A stretch of DNA of 64,000 nt, from contig NC_134311.1 of NCBI RefSeq assembly GCF_949628215.1, forward strand, positions 62,914,205 through 62,978,204, read 5' to 3'. Of the stretch, positions 10,880 to 23,900 are shown piece after piece. The notes below the pieces were generated by a model. The model worked only from the letters and a program-made list of their open reading frames with translations, made no database searches and had not been told where the DNA came from. The position numbers and the translations under genes are program-made. This DNA is from Phalacrocorax aristotelis. Its lineage: Eukaryota > Chordata > Aves > Suliformes > Phalacrocoracidae. Within the stretch, counting starts at the first letter, position 1. Every line of letters begins with the position of its first letter.

Positions 10880-11120
10880 GGTGGAAGGGCATTAATGCCA
10901 GGCCCCCAGGGCACCACTGCCCTGCCCAGCTGCCAGGGCTTCTACAGCCCAGGACCCATGTCAGCCTCCAGGGTCATCAGCCCTTGCCCCAGCAACACTG
11001 CAGCAGGTGTTGCCCTCAGCCTGGCCCTGCCCTGCCCTGGGGCCTGCTGAGCTGGGCCTACCTGCAGGCCAATGACCTGGCCTGCCCTTGGCCTGTCCTC
11101 AGGGAGGTGCAGGAGCAGTG
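10880..11120. other. GC-rich, CpG-poor patch
   Basis: This stretch is rich in CCTGGCC / CCTGCC / GGCCTG words in otherwise AT-rich surroundings, with very few CpG dinucleotides, so it is not a CpG-island promoter. Open frames on both strands through it follow from the biased composition. It could be an old GC-rich repeat; I cannot name a family. Confidence 0.45.
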
Positions 11121-14100
11121 AGCTGAGCAGTAACCTTGACTCATTTTCAGTCCACCCTGAGGCGAGCAGAGTCTTTATTTGCTCCATGTGCAACAGGAGG
11201 GAAGGCTTTGCTAGTGTTGAAATCCCTGGGTCTTGAGAGAGTGCCTGTTCATCTGCCCCTCTGGGTGAGGGGCAGTCTGGGCCAGGGAGCATGGCAGGAT
11301 TTTTGCAGTGGGCCTGCAAAATGTTCTGCAATTCTCTATTTCATTAGCACCCATGAAAGCACGCAGTGGAAGGATGACTGGTTCTAGAGCTGGGGCTAGG
11401 CAAAGGTGCAGAAAGGGTGTGTGTTGGCTTAACAAGGTGACCACAGGTGTCACTCACTGCTGAAACCACTGCTGGGCTGGTTCTCAGAACTGAGCTGAAA
11501 ACAGGAAAGCCACAGTGAGTAGCTCCAGGTACACTGTAGTTTTACAACAACAGACACCCACAAAGCCTGACAAAAATAAGGTAGAGGTGCATTCCTACTA
11601 GACTGAGAGGAGCTTGTATTCATCAGCTTGTGGCAGTTTACTACAGATTCCAGTTGTTTCCAGGACGGCATTTGCAATTCCACTTTCCTTCAGTAAGAGA
11701 AATCTGGTTGTGTCTTTTTTAATCTGGAACGCCTCAACACTAATCTCTAGGTGTCTGTGAGGTGTCCCCTTACACATTACCTCCCAGTTTCCAAATACTG
11801 GCTTCTTGTACCAGACTAGCTCTCTCATACTATATGTGTTTATCTTTACTGGAAATTTCTGAGTGGATTAAAGTGTTGTCCCAGGAATCCTTCTGCCCTT
11901 GGCCAGGGCTGGGCTTCTATCTACACTTGGTACTTTGCAGCTTGGTCTCTGCTGAGTTGATTTCTCTGTCAGACATTTGAATCTATTTCTGTTTTTACTG
12001 AGGTCTTCCAGGTAAATGATATTTCTAAAGGATTTTTTTGCTGAGAAGCATGACTTACTTGTTACCTGTCACATAGTCATATCTAGGTATAGAAAGCAGC
12101 CCCTAGGGTTGGCCAGGCCATGCAAAGACTTGACATATGGCATTGATGTGCACTGTATGGCATTCCATGGCAATCCATGTGGAAATCTTTTTTTTTTTTT
12201 AAACAAACTTCTAGTTCTCAGTACAGAAAGTGGCATTTCTATTATCAGCAACTGTTATTTCCTGAAAGTGCAGTGATATGTTTGGAGCATGGATTGCCTC
12301 CACAGCTCCTAGTCAAAGTCTTTGTTTTATCTTCCGACTGCAGAACTGCCCGCCATCTAGCAAGCTGTAAAAGTAACCTTCCTTTTGGGCAACTCAATCT
12401 GGCATCAGGAAGAAACATTTAGGAAATAGAATTGAAACAAAGAAAGCCATCAGAATTTCAGGATAATTTTCTTGGATACTTGCCAAAAAGAAATAAAGAT
12501 AAACCAGAAGGCTCTTTCGAAGTCTGAATAGGTCAGTTCACCATAGTCAGAAAATCACAGTGACTCCTTTTAATATGTTTGTTACATCATTTATTTAGGA
12601 TTTACTAGTTTCCAAAATTTATCTTCATCTCATTAATGATCTGGCAGATGGTCCAGACAGCTCCATCCCAGTATGTTTATAACTCCCCAATCATCTGACG
12701 AAGCTCTTCTTGGATTGACTAATCATACTTAATATCTAGCAGATTGCAAATAGGTTAAATTTAACTGTAATTCAATTCAAGGTGGCATAGCTTCCTTCAA
12801 AGCTGTTGAAATTAGCTGTGAAATGTGCATTAAAGTTAGCTTTGAGTCTCACAAAAAGTCATCAACTCTAAAAGCTGTACTAAGACCCACATCCTTGTCA
12901 TGACAAAGAGGAAACCACAGAAAGATGAGCAAAAAAGCCCTTATTTTAACGAAAAAGTGAACAGAAACTTGCAGATCTTAGCTACTTCCAAAGGCACAGT
13001 TTAGATTTAACGTATAAACAATGGAGTTTCACAGGGTTCAATCTTATGTACATTTGTTTGTAAAAAGAGAGACTTTGCCCTATTAACATGCTCTCACAAA
13101 ACCTTTATTTTGATAAAATACCAAACCTCTATGCAGCCACATAGAAAAGTAAGATAGGCAGTAATTAAAACAGTGACACCAGTAAAAGAAAAAAAAAGTT
13201 ACTTAACTCACTTTTTATCACCGCTGTCATAAAAAATGCTAGTCATGAATATTTAATGAACCCTTTCAATTTAAATGAATACATGGCACATGGTTGTTGG
13301 TTTAGGTTATCTTGAAACCATGTAGAAGATGTTACCTACCAGGATGTGTTGTCCAGGCTTCCTGAAACATCCCTGTCTCAAGCTGTCATAAATAAAGATG
13401 CATCACACATCTTTTCAGCCCCCTTGTTACCCTGCTTTTAAAGCAGCTGCATGACAAGAAAAGGAAGCTCTGGACTAGTGTGTCTGCAAAACCTGTTACA
13501 TTTTCAAATGGCAATGGACTACACTGATAGTGATGTGGCTTTCACTAATTAAACTCTCAGGCATACACATACTGTCTACAAAAACCTGTAGGTGACCTTC
13601 CTTTTGGTCCCTTTGCAGCTTCTTGACAGGCAGGATGAGATACTTACCCGGCACCTGGCCATAATTCATAGTCTACAACATTATAGGCCAACCCCTGGCA
13701 CAGTGAAGAGGATCCTTAACACAACATGGGGGACAATTAGAACATAGGACTGGGGGCTGAGCAGTAATATCTGATTTTAATTAAATCATCTAAGAAAGTG
13801 TATGTGAATGTGAAGTATTTCAGAAATTCTGCTTGCTTAAATAGTTTATTCTATTAAGGACAGGAACCATCTAAAAACCCCCATGGTCAGTTTATGGCAA
13901 TTCAGAAGGTAAAGCAAAAGAGAAGAAAAATATGCCAGTATGGAGAAATCACATAAACAGTCTGCCAGTTTCGTAATGTGGGAAAATAGCTGCACCTTTG
14001 AATAATTTACTGATTTTTTTTAGGCATTTGTCTTAAATGATTAAGCTTCTGGGTATTTCATTAAATGACTGAAAATTAACATCAAGTTTTTGATCAAACA

Positions 14101-16492
14101 ATTAAGTTTTATCTATGAACAAAATAAAAAAGCAATATAAGTAATCAAATTTTGCTTCATTCTCTCAAATATGCTGAGAGAATTTATAGATGTGTATAAA
14201 TTATAAAATTTCTGAGTAAGAACACAAGGTTGTGTTCTGCACTTGTAACACTGCTTAGTTATAAGACCTCTTTTATCAATATATTAAGAAAGTTGAAAAT
14301 AATGAGATATGAGCTAAAACAGATTTGGAAGTGATTAGGCTGTTTTTCAGTTTATGTCTTATAATTCTAAGCTTTTTGGCAGCTTTGTTGCTTAATGACA
14401 CACAGGCGATACGTAGCTGTTACTCCTCGTTGCTTTCTAATTAGAGCTTGTTTGCAAACTTTATTGTCCTTACTCTAACTAAAAACACACCCTCAAAAAG
14501 CTTTGAACTGGCTTTGGTTTCTTTACAGCAGAGAAGATCATAACACATTGAAAATATTGCTTGAAATCCTGGCCCCACTGAAATGAGCAGAAAAGTATTT
14601 ATGTCATTGTGGTCAGTGTTCACCCATAATACGTGTACCCCAGCAAAAAAAAATATTCAAATATTTGAAAATGCAGCCATATGATTGATGAGGCAAGGGA
14701 CAAAGGATGTAAGAAGTATGTGCATGCGTGAAGGTCCTATTGATGCCTTGGGGAAACAACTGGGCCTGTGCTAGGTCCCTCCTAGTGCATTGTTCTGGGA
14801 GGCCTAGACTGGTGTGTCTTTTCATGGAAGCCAAGATATTAATTCAATTTGTGTCCAAACCTGTTCACTGAAGTCGATACCAATTGCATATAGCATAGAA
14901 ATGCCTGAAGACCAACTGTCAAAATTCTCCTTGAAGATGACTCTGCACAAGTTAGCCCAGTTTCAAAAAGGCTTCAGTCTGAATACACAAGATGGACAGA
15001 GTGTGAGTACTGTGAAAAAGAGAAAGCAATAAAGGTGGGCTGAAGGGGTACAGTCTTGTTCCACTCTTATTTTTAGGGTATGTTTTGTGTGTGGCATAAC
15101 TAGACTTGCAAAGAATAAAGCTGCATATAAATCAGACAGAAAGTGGACATTTAAATAAAGAGATGAAATTGTCAGCAGTGAAGAAAAACAGCATAATGAG
15201 GACTAAGTGTGAGCTGGAGACATTGTGTGGCAGAGAGAAGCCAGGAAGAAGAAGGAAAGAAAGTGTGTGTAAAACTGCGGAATAGTTCCCATCGGTGTCC
15301 TTACTCCTTTCAGCCTTTGGCTGGCTCTTCCCTGAAGTTTTATCACCTAGAAGATGCTGAAGTTCTCTTATGGCCTTTCTGGAATCATCTAATTATTCTG
15401 AAAAGTATTTATGCTTCAAGATGGGTACTTATGAAAAGGAAGAGAGATTTCTTCTTAAAGAAAAGTGATGATTGATATAAATTTTATCATTCTGCTTATC
15501 TGAATGAATTAATTAAAATTGTTTTTCTCTGCCAATGGAAAGGTTATTATCCTGGCGATATTGCAAAGAATACATGGAAATACTAGCTCATGAGGACACC
15601 TATCCCAAGCTCAAACAACTCAACATTTCACACATATGATCAGAGATTTTCTTGTTAGCAACCCATCAAGTACAAGAGCTGAGCTTTTAATAGCTTTGTC
15701 ATTCATTACAGGAAATAGCTACTTAGTCAAGTCTGAACTATATATAAAGCAAAGGTAAAACTTTTGCAGAAATGTTGTAGGCAATAGCACTACTGCTTAA
15801 TCGCAACAAGGTTTTCAAAACCACATTTTAGTAGACAAAAGTAGAAATCATATTAATATGTAAGATATGGTTCTACTCCCAGAAGTGTCTAAAGAGATGT
15901 CACCTTTTTTTTTCTTAAAGAGCAGAGATCAAAATCAGCTTGAGTTGCAAGTAAAAGGATACTCTGCACCAATTCTAAAATATCTTATTCTACAATATAG
16001 ACCTAGGATTTGAAAACCAAATGGTGTACTTTTGAGATTCTGCACAAGTACCAAGAACAAACATTTCTTGGATGGGAATTTGGCTTAGTTATCAGGTACT
16101 GACAGAGTCAGAGTACAATTACCACTCACATTGAGTAGGGAAAGGATAAAATTCACAATGTTTATAATTTTATTGACTGTTGTGTTATTGTTTATGTCAC
16201 AACAAAATTAATGAAAATGCTTGTTCCAGACAAATATGTTTTATTCTAGTTCTGCAGAGGACTACTGAGAGCATAGGCTGCATGGCAATGGAGTGTGTAT
16301 TCCTACATCAGTTAACTGTGTCAATAGTGAGAGATAAAATATCTTTCACATTATCTCAGCATTAAAGCTGCATACCATATGGGCAGAATATATGCAAAGA
16401 ACATGCAAAGAACCATCACTCACATCTTGCTTTCTTTTACTGATAAAGAACCCTAATGTTTGAAGATTATTCCTGAAAGAGTCTTTTTTTTT

Positions 16493-16531
16493 GGGGGGGT
16501 GGGGGTGGGGGAGGGTGGGGGGGTGGAGGGG
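16493..16531 (+). repeat. G-rich tract with G-quadruplex potential
   Basis: After an eight-T run come seven G, then runs of five, five, three, seven and four G separated by one to three bases. This satisfies the usual four-run, short-loop quadruplex rule several times over. No gene lies nearby on either strand. Confidence 0.85.
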
Positions 16532-19500
16532 AATGGCTGAACATCAATAACTGTGAAAAATAGTGGAGATATTTTTCTGTGTGGAAAGCCTTTTTTTTTT
16601 TTTCTGAAGTGGACCTATGAGTTCATCAGGGTGATTTAGATTCCTCTGACCAAAAAGTCTCACAAAGAAACAGCTACTGACAAAACTATTGATAAGGTGG
16701 GGGGTGGTCTGAAGGCAGACCATTGGTTTGGGCTGTGTGTGAGTGATCAGTCAAGTTTAGCATCATATTCAGAGAAGTAAATTTTCTGAAGTACAGAGAA
16801 GGTATGTGTCTTTCTCGTACTCTTAAGAAACCCTGTAATATAGATCTTAGAGGTGCTGGGCACTGAAAGTCCTTCCTTCCTTTCAAAATGTAGATGATTT
16901 GAAAGGAGCAGAAAAAAGACTTCAGCATAATGGAATCACAACCTATTTTTTCATAATTTTCCCCACTTATATCAGCTACCTGTTTATTGTGTGTTAAAAA
17001 CCCAAACTTGCCTGCCTTGGAGAAAATTGACCCCTATTGCCATGTAGAAGAGCTTTCCCACCACTCTGTGATGTTTTTTTGTCTCTTGAACATGTTCTCT
17101 AAGCACAGTAGAATGATTTGACCCGATTAAATGAATTCATTGAGGGAAAGACAGTGGTTTGTGCTACGCAGATCATAGGTCTGAGGGAGGAAACTCAGAG
17201 CGGAATTTATGTGCAGTCAGTTTGTCTTCCAGCTCCCAGGCTGGACATGCGAGATATTGGTATGTGGCGTTAAGGGCAAGTATATTTTGAATATGCTCTT
17301 AACAAGCTATGGCTCTAGTTCCTGAGGCTCTCTGCAGATTACCCCGGCTTACCCAGTCATTTCTGTAGTAGCTCCTGAGGTCTGTGCATAGGCAGCCAGC
17401 CTACCCAGTTCTCTGTGTAGCACCTGGTCTGCCCGGAGAAAGGATGTAAACACCTCTTGCCTTCAGCAAGTAGGAAGTGTCCCAAAGCATCTATTTTTAT
17501 CAGAGTGAAGTTGAGTTGCCACATTACAGTGGAAACAAAGAGTAATTAGCAATTCATTGAAAAGATACAAGAAAAGAAATCATACAAAGGGGAGTCCTTG
17601 CTGCTATCTCACTTTCCTGATTCTTATCTTTTACTTCCTATTTCTGGACTTTGCAGCTCAGCTTCCTTTCGGTGCTTCCCTTTGAATCTTTGCTTCTCAT
17701 ATAGCATTGTGCCTATGGCTTTTTGTAAAGGAAGCCTGGGAAAAGTTTGGATCATTCAGGAATGTGTGGTAACATATTTTTAGTTTAGGGACTGCCTTTT
17801 GGAAATGAGCAACAAGGGTAATGTATTAAACCTTTCCCCATATTTAAGGAGATATTAATGCTTCCTGCTTATCCTAACTTTAAATTTTCAGAAGACTGGA
17901 TAATGACAGTGGCCAGAATGCTTCCGTTTAGAAGAACTGAAATGAATGATACTCTCTCTATCTAAAGAGTAAAATGAGCACAGCCTTAAGAGTATTGGCC
18001 TAATGAATAGATGAATCCTATGTATTAGCACAGATTAATCATGTATCATGAGGTATGTAATTTCATGGGAATATTTAACAGTTGGGGTCAAAGTTTTTAG
18101 AGGGCATAAATACAACTTCAAGACCCCCCACACAGATGCTTTCGCTTGAGAAATAGATTATTTGCAAAAGAACTAGAAAATTTGTGCTCTGAAGTATTCA
18201 GATGGAAACACAGTTCACAGCTTAATGATACTAAACCAGTAATTGCTCAGTTTCCTGTAAAGCATTGAACCTAAGGTTTGAAACATTTTCTGCTTCTAGA
18301 AGGAATGCCAAACATTATATATGGTGATGTAATTATGATGTAAACTGGAATGAAGACAATTTATACTGTAAATTTGGAAAAAAAATACCTCCAATCTGAT
18401 CTGATCCAGAAAATCTTCCACATTTAAAGTATATTTATACCACAAGTTAAATAATGGTGCCAAATTTTCTGCTGTTGATAGCTTGAGAAGCTTCATGAAT
18501 TTCTGTTGCACCAGTTTTCAGGGAGAGCTCAGTTCAGGGCTTCACAGGATCAAACTGTGCATTGGAAAGAAAAGCTTGATAGATTCAAAAGGTAAAACAA
18601 CAAAGAAACATTAAAACCACAGGGAGTGACATTGGCTTTATTTCACTACTTAATCAGTGGACATTGGAAGATCATAGTATCATTATTTCCTCCACAATAT
18701 TCATGTATAAGCCAGACCTCTATCTGTTCATATTGTTTTCTTCCATTACATGTATTTTTTGATCCATTGTAATAATTTACTTTGGCTTCTAGCTCCAAGC
18801 ACAGAATACAGTTTCCATCTTATTCCAAATAATATTGGCTAGTTGCTAGGGGAGTGTGCTGATTTCTTTTATGATTTCTTTTCCTCACCACATCTGTGTG
18901 TAATTTTTTTATTTATCATCTCCCTAGGACATTTTCCCTGTGAGAAAACCAGACGTGAAACGCAGCCCTTTCAGATTTTGTTTGGTGTTTTATACAAGGA
19001 GCATTTCCTAAATATATTTATAGAACAAGATTTACCAGCTGGTGTTTACTACCAGCAATAAATGCCTAAGTTCATGTGTGGATGGCTCTGCACACTCCTC
19101 TATTATCTCCCCTGAGTAAGCAAGCAAGTATGAATTTAGGGCAGGTGTGAATTAACCTAAGGAATACTTAAGGGAGGGACTTAAGGGAGAACTTTCCTGC
19201 TCCTTACTGCTGCAGACCTGCGAAGTCTCATGCACTAAGTATGCAACCTGCTTCTTTGGGCTATTTCACCTTTATGAGCAGATTTGGCTAGGGGACTGAA
19301 ATGGTTACAGCCCTTAGCTGTTCTTTCTGGCCCTCTGATTGAACTTAGCCTCTATCTCCTACTGAGAGACTGATTGCCCAGTGGGTTTTACATAGGCTCC
19401 TGAGCCCCACAGGTTACAGCCTGATGTATTAATATAAACCAATGTCAATTTTAGTTGAAGCTTATGCCAGCAGAAAGGGGCAGTGATTTACACCACTCTG

Positions 19501-19748
19501 CTGATCTGTGAACTATAGGGGAGATGTTGGGTTGGGTTTTTTTTTTTAAAGCAGCTTTTTCCTGTTGTAGTTATGATGGGGTCAGGGATAGTATATCCAT
19601 TTCTAATTCATCTGCTCATTATAACCTTGCACTTTCATTCCTCCTCAGTTTTTAGCTGCAATCTTCACTTCCAGGTTTGCAGTATTTCCTTCACTTCCCA
19701 GAGGCTAGTTGCATTGGATTTTGAAGAAGTTGCCTACTACTAATTGCT

Positions 19749-19948
19749 NNNNNNNNNNNNNNNNNNNNNNNNNNNNNNNNNNNNNNNNNNNNNNNNNNNN
19801 NNNNNNNNNNNNNNNNNNNNNNNNNNNNNNNNNNNNNNNNNNNNNNNNNNNNNNNNNNNNNNNNNNNNNNNNNNNNNNNNNNNNNNNNNNNNNNNNNNNN
19901 NNNNNNNNNNNNNNNNNNNNNNNNNNNNNNNNNNNNNNNNNNNNNNNN
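19749..19948. other. assembly gap (200 N)
   Basis: Exactly 200 undetermined bases about 520 bases upstream of the ESM1 TATA box. The round size may be a placeholder rather than a measured length. Protein frames spanning it are meaningless. Confidence 0.99.
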
Positions 19949-20429
19949 AATGGCATGATCTCACTTTGTTTCTTAAAGTAACTGTCCACATCCTCTCAAA
20001 GGGGAAAGCAAAGATTTATTCTTTTAAAGATTATTCTTTCAGCAGTGAGATGATTCAGTGTGATTTTCTTTTGGCTGCATGAGCTGTGTTAGTGAGGCAG
20101 AGCTGTCCTGTCAGAGCTGCCCTGTGTCAGAGCAATCTCTGTCCTGCAGGAAGGTATGCAACCTACTCGGGGTTGGGGTTTCGTTTTTTGGTTTGTTTTT
20201 TTTTTTTTTGGTTGTGTGTGGATTTTTTTTTCTTTTGGCAGTCGTCCTTGAGCAGTTGAGACGGATGTGAGAGAGTTTTTAGTCCTCATGCAAAACAACC
20301 AACTAAACATAACAGATTACATCAGCTCAGGCTTTTCAATTCCTGGATGGCAGCAGAGTGCTAATCCAACCTTCATCCTGGATTTCATAAACTGAAACAA
20401 GGGAGGCTGGCAGGAGCAACGCTGCCGGA

Positions 20430-20477
20430 TTGAGGAAGCTGACGACGGTGCAGCATGTGGGCAACACACTGTATAAA
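20430..20477 (+). promoter_or_regulatory. ESM1: ESM1 core promoter with TATA box
   Basis: TATAAA at 20472-20477 sits 134 bases ahead of the start codon, placing transcription start near 20500 and giving a 5' UTR of roughly 110 bases. A GAGGAAGC ETS-type core (GGAA at 20434-20437) and a TGACG half-site (from 20440) lie just upstream. ETS control would fit an endothelial gene, but binding is inference. The region is not a CpG island. Confidence 0.65.
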
Positions 20478-20610
20478 GCTCATAAACTTGTAGGCTGATG
20501 TGTGCAGCTACCACTTTGGATTCTGTACTGCTGCTTCCCTCGGCACAAGGCACCAGCAGGCTGAGCATTAAAGCTTCCTCTTTGGGATGGAGCATTTACC
20601 CCTGCAAGAC

Positions 20611-20911
20611 ATGAAGGGCTTCCTCTTTCTCACACTCGTCCTGATGCCCGTGCACGCTGGAACTGCTTGGAGTGCGAAATATGCAGTAGATTGTCCCGAG
20701 CCCTGTGACAGTAACGCATGCAAAAGTACCTTGCGCTGTAAGCGAACGGTGCTGGATGACTGTGGCTGTTGCAGAGTGTGTGCAGCTGCTCTGGGGGAGA
20801 CTTGCTATCGTACGGTCTCGGGTATGGATGGTGTCAAGTGTGGTCCTGGGCTGAAGTGCCAGTTTTACACTGAGGAGGATGACTTTGGTGATGAATTTGG
20901 TATCTGCAAAG
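20611..20911 (+). CDS. ESM1: ESM1 exon 1 coding part
   Basis: Encodes residues 1-100 and the first base of codon 101: signal peptide, then the IGFBP-like domain (AVDCPEPC, RCKRTVLDDCGCCRVC, GETCYRTVSGMDG, KCGPGLKC, FGICK). The donor is G|GTAACA at 20912. RCKRTVLDDCGCCRVCAA is unchanged from human, while the linker around residues 84-91 (QFYTEEDD) differs and stays acidic. Intron 1 (20912-24864) shows no conserved exon; antisense frames in it look like chance. Confidence 0.97.
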
Positions 20912-23900
20912 GTAACAATATTCACTTTGCATGCACCCACTGTGGCAGTTTGTCAGCAACCTACATATAGAGTTTGCCTCCTGCTTGAAAGGTCTAAAAT
21001 GAGATTTTTCCAGCTCAGCCCTTAGCCAAAAAGAAAGTGAAAAATACCTGCTGGAATTAAAAGGTGTTTCATGTAGGTGGGACAGGGTTATTAATGTGAG
21101 AATGCTGTGTAGACTTGGGGACGTATCTAAGGAAATACAGATGGGGTGTGCTCGGGGATGAGATTTTTAATTGGGTCTTGGGAGACCCAGGCACAAGTCC
21201 TGATCCTTCTGCTGATTTGGTAGATGGCTTTCCATAAACTGAAAAGACTTTAATCTTGTGAGTTCAACCTTGTCACAGGGTCTCTGCCCCTGCTGGGCTC
21301 TCCTTGGGGTGAGGTTCACTGCCAGCTGCCTGCCCAGGGACCAGGTGCTCTCTCTGGGGTCTGGGAGATGGAGATAACAGCATTGCCTGAGCACCTGGGG
21401 ATGTTGTCATGTTTAATTCAGTCCTGCCTTTGAGGAGCTCAGCTACCCTGGGGATGTGGTCAGGGGAGGCAGATACCCTGCCTGAAAGATGGGAATAACA
21501 GAACAGGAGCTGACTGTGAGATGAGCAGCCAGCCACTGCTCCCAGCTTATTCCAGGTATGCTGCATGCTGATTTCTTTAGTCACATACTGGCATTTTTAA
21601 GAGCTGTCCTCACATAATGCAAAAAGGAGAATCTTTAAAAGGAGAGGAGGCATTAAATTACTAAGGAGTAGGATGAAAGTTTTTAAAAGAAATAATTTTT
21701 AAGAAAGGGCTTTGCAAAGTATGAATGCAGTGAGTTTTCCTGTGTTCATGTACCACTTCAGTAAGTAGATACAGATATGCCTTTGAATAACTTCCTTAAA
21801 AATGGAGATGTCTTGGCAGTTAAATATCAGGAGTATTAATAGCCTAGTTAAAGTAATGACTTAGAACCAGATGCTGCAAAAATAATTCAGGCTGACTCAC
21901 ATACAGCACACATTTATATTGGTATTTAGAACCAAATTCATGTGCATGTTTGAGGGTGAAACCCCAAATACTACTTTTATTTCTAAAGACTAGAAATTAC
22001 ACATAAAGTTAATATCTTTGGTGTACCCACTAGAAAAGCATTTTACTGAGATAGTTGATTGACCTTCAGTTTATTAAAAATTATTGCAGTGCAAGAAACC
22101 ATCTGTAATTCTTTTAACGGTTCCTTTGAATGATTATATACTTTTCACTGTCCTCATAGGAATTTCTTTGCAATAGTACCCTTCAAATGGGAAAAAAGAA
22201 ACACTGGGGGACACGAGATCTGAATTCCTGTAGCTGAATCTCGGAAACACTGCAGAAAATATACAGTAAATTTTTTTCTTTCTTTTCCAGTGAGTCAGTG
22301 GAAAAACTGTTATTAATTTCAGTAAAGCCATATCTCGACTTAGAGTTGTAAGCTGGCATTTAAGGCTTATATTCCCCATATTTTTACTTGCATTAAACAT
22401 TATTTATGTAATTTCTAATTATTTTTCTTTTTTTATCTCGGCTCTGAGATAGAACAACCTCTTTCAGTATATATGTGAATTTTATCAGGCAAAGTATGGG
22501 TCCAAGTGTTGTTATTTTATACATCCATTTATAGCTATGATACCAGATCACTCATTTTACCAGTTGCTCATTTTAGTAACTTCCATGTTTCTAATAATTT
22601 GCAGAGTCAGGATAGCTAAATTCTTTCTGGTTGCCTGCAGCTGGTTTACACTGAAGTTGTGGAAAAATTACCTGAAATCTCTGTTCTTCAGTTTCTGATT
22701 TCTAAAATGGGTGAAACATGGACAGTATATGTTTCAGAGTGATTTTTGGGGTACTTTTAGTATTATGAGTGCATCATATTATTGTCAGTAGCAATGTCAT
22801 TCTTGTCCAAAACAGACTAAGGAATACTGGTACTCTGCACTTTTGTTAGTAAATACTCTCTAAACCTGAGGTCTGTCACAGTAAAGAACCGGCTCTTGCT
22901 TCCCTTAGATCACTGGGAGCTAACTGTAATTTATTTAGGAGCAGGCTCCTGCTCAACAAAATCTTCTAACAGCAAAGTTGACTCGGATCTCTGTTTTGTC
23001 AAATCTGAAGAGCAGCATCAATGCAAGGATTATTCCACATTGAGCCAAGTGCTTTGGGCTCAGACTTTTTTCCATGCAGTTGTGCACAGCTTTGCATCCC
23101 ACCTCTCTGGGCTCAGCAGCTGAGCACCTGCAGTGGGCAGACTGATGCTCCATGTGGTGTGTGCTCTCAGCTTGTCCCTCCGGGAGGATTGTGCACACAA
23201 AACTGTTTTGATTTGGCTGGATTTTGTTTTTGTTGGACAAACAGCAGATCAAAGAGTGTCCTTGCTTGGGAAGGGGAGTATGGTGAAGCTCAGTGAGGTC
23301 CTCCAGGCTGGAGGGATTCACAGTGTGGTCTCTAGCAGGGAATTGGTTGATTTCACTGTGCTTTTCATTTACAAAAGCATATCCACTGGGCATGCAGAGA
23401 ATTGTAAAATGTTAGTTTCATTTTGGGCATTAGTCTGATTTTCAGATAGCCTAGGCTGTATGGCAAAAATAAATATTTGCCTTGATTCAAGAGGAAACTG
23501 AACAAATTGAGAAGGATAATCTTCCTGTGGGGCGTTGTATGCAGAGATACTACATCTGTTTCAGGAGGTCCCAGAGCTGAAAAAGGGGGAGAACATGAGG
23601 GGGGAAGTATCATTTGTGATTACGGTGGTCATCTTTCTTAAGTGTTTTGTGAGAGCCTGGGCTGGATGGATCCTTGGTCCAGCCCTGAATGGTCATTCAC
23701 GTGCCCTTAGGAGTTGAACAGGAAACTCTCAGGACTTGCCATTTAAGGTGACCATGCACTCTAGGTTGGCAAGAACAGCCTAAGCATAAAGACCTTTCTC
23801 CTGGGACATCCTTTCTCTTGGGATGATCTCTTGTTTTGGGGGTTTGGAAAGAGGACATTTGACCTGGATTTTCCATGTCTCCAACTCTTCAGCTCTGGTC

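Larger units (their letters stand above)
9360..19748. other. intergenic region between the granzyme locus and the assembly gap
   Basis: No exon, RNA gene or recent transposon could be supported. The DNA is AT-rich and open frames are short and unlike any family I know. Notable sub-features are a (TG)8 tract at 10805-10820, a GC-rich patch at about 10880-11120 and a G-rich tract at 16493-16531. Distal ESM1 regulatory sequence could lie here, but nothing in the bases proves it. Confidence 0.6.

Noticed and set aside
10808-11387. Open frames on both strands in the GC-rich block
   Set aside because: Several frames are open at once because of composition. They are proline-, alanine- and leucine-rich with no domain.
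19705-20082. Protein frames crossing the N gap
   Set aside because: They consist mostly of undetermined residues and carry no information.
22953-23393. 146-codon antisense frame inside ESM1 intron 1
   Set aside because: No family resemblance and no promoter or splice signals; overlapping frames on the other strand are also open, which points to composition.
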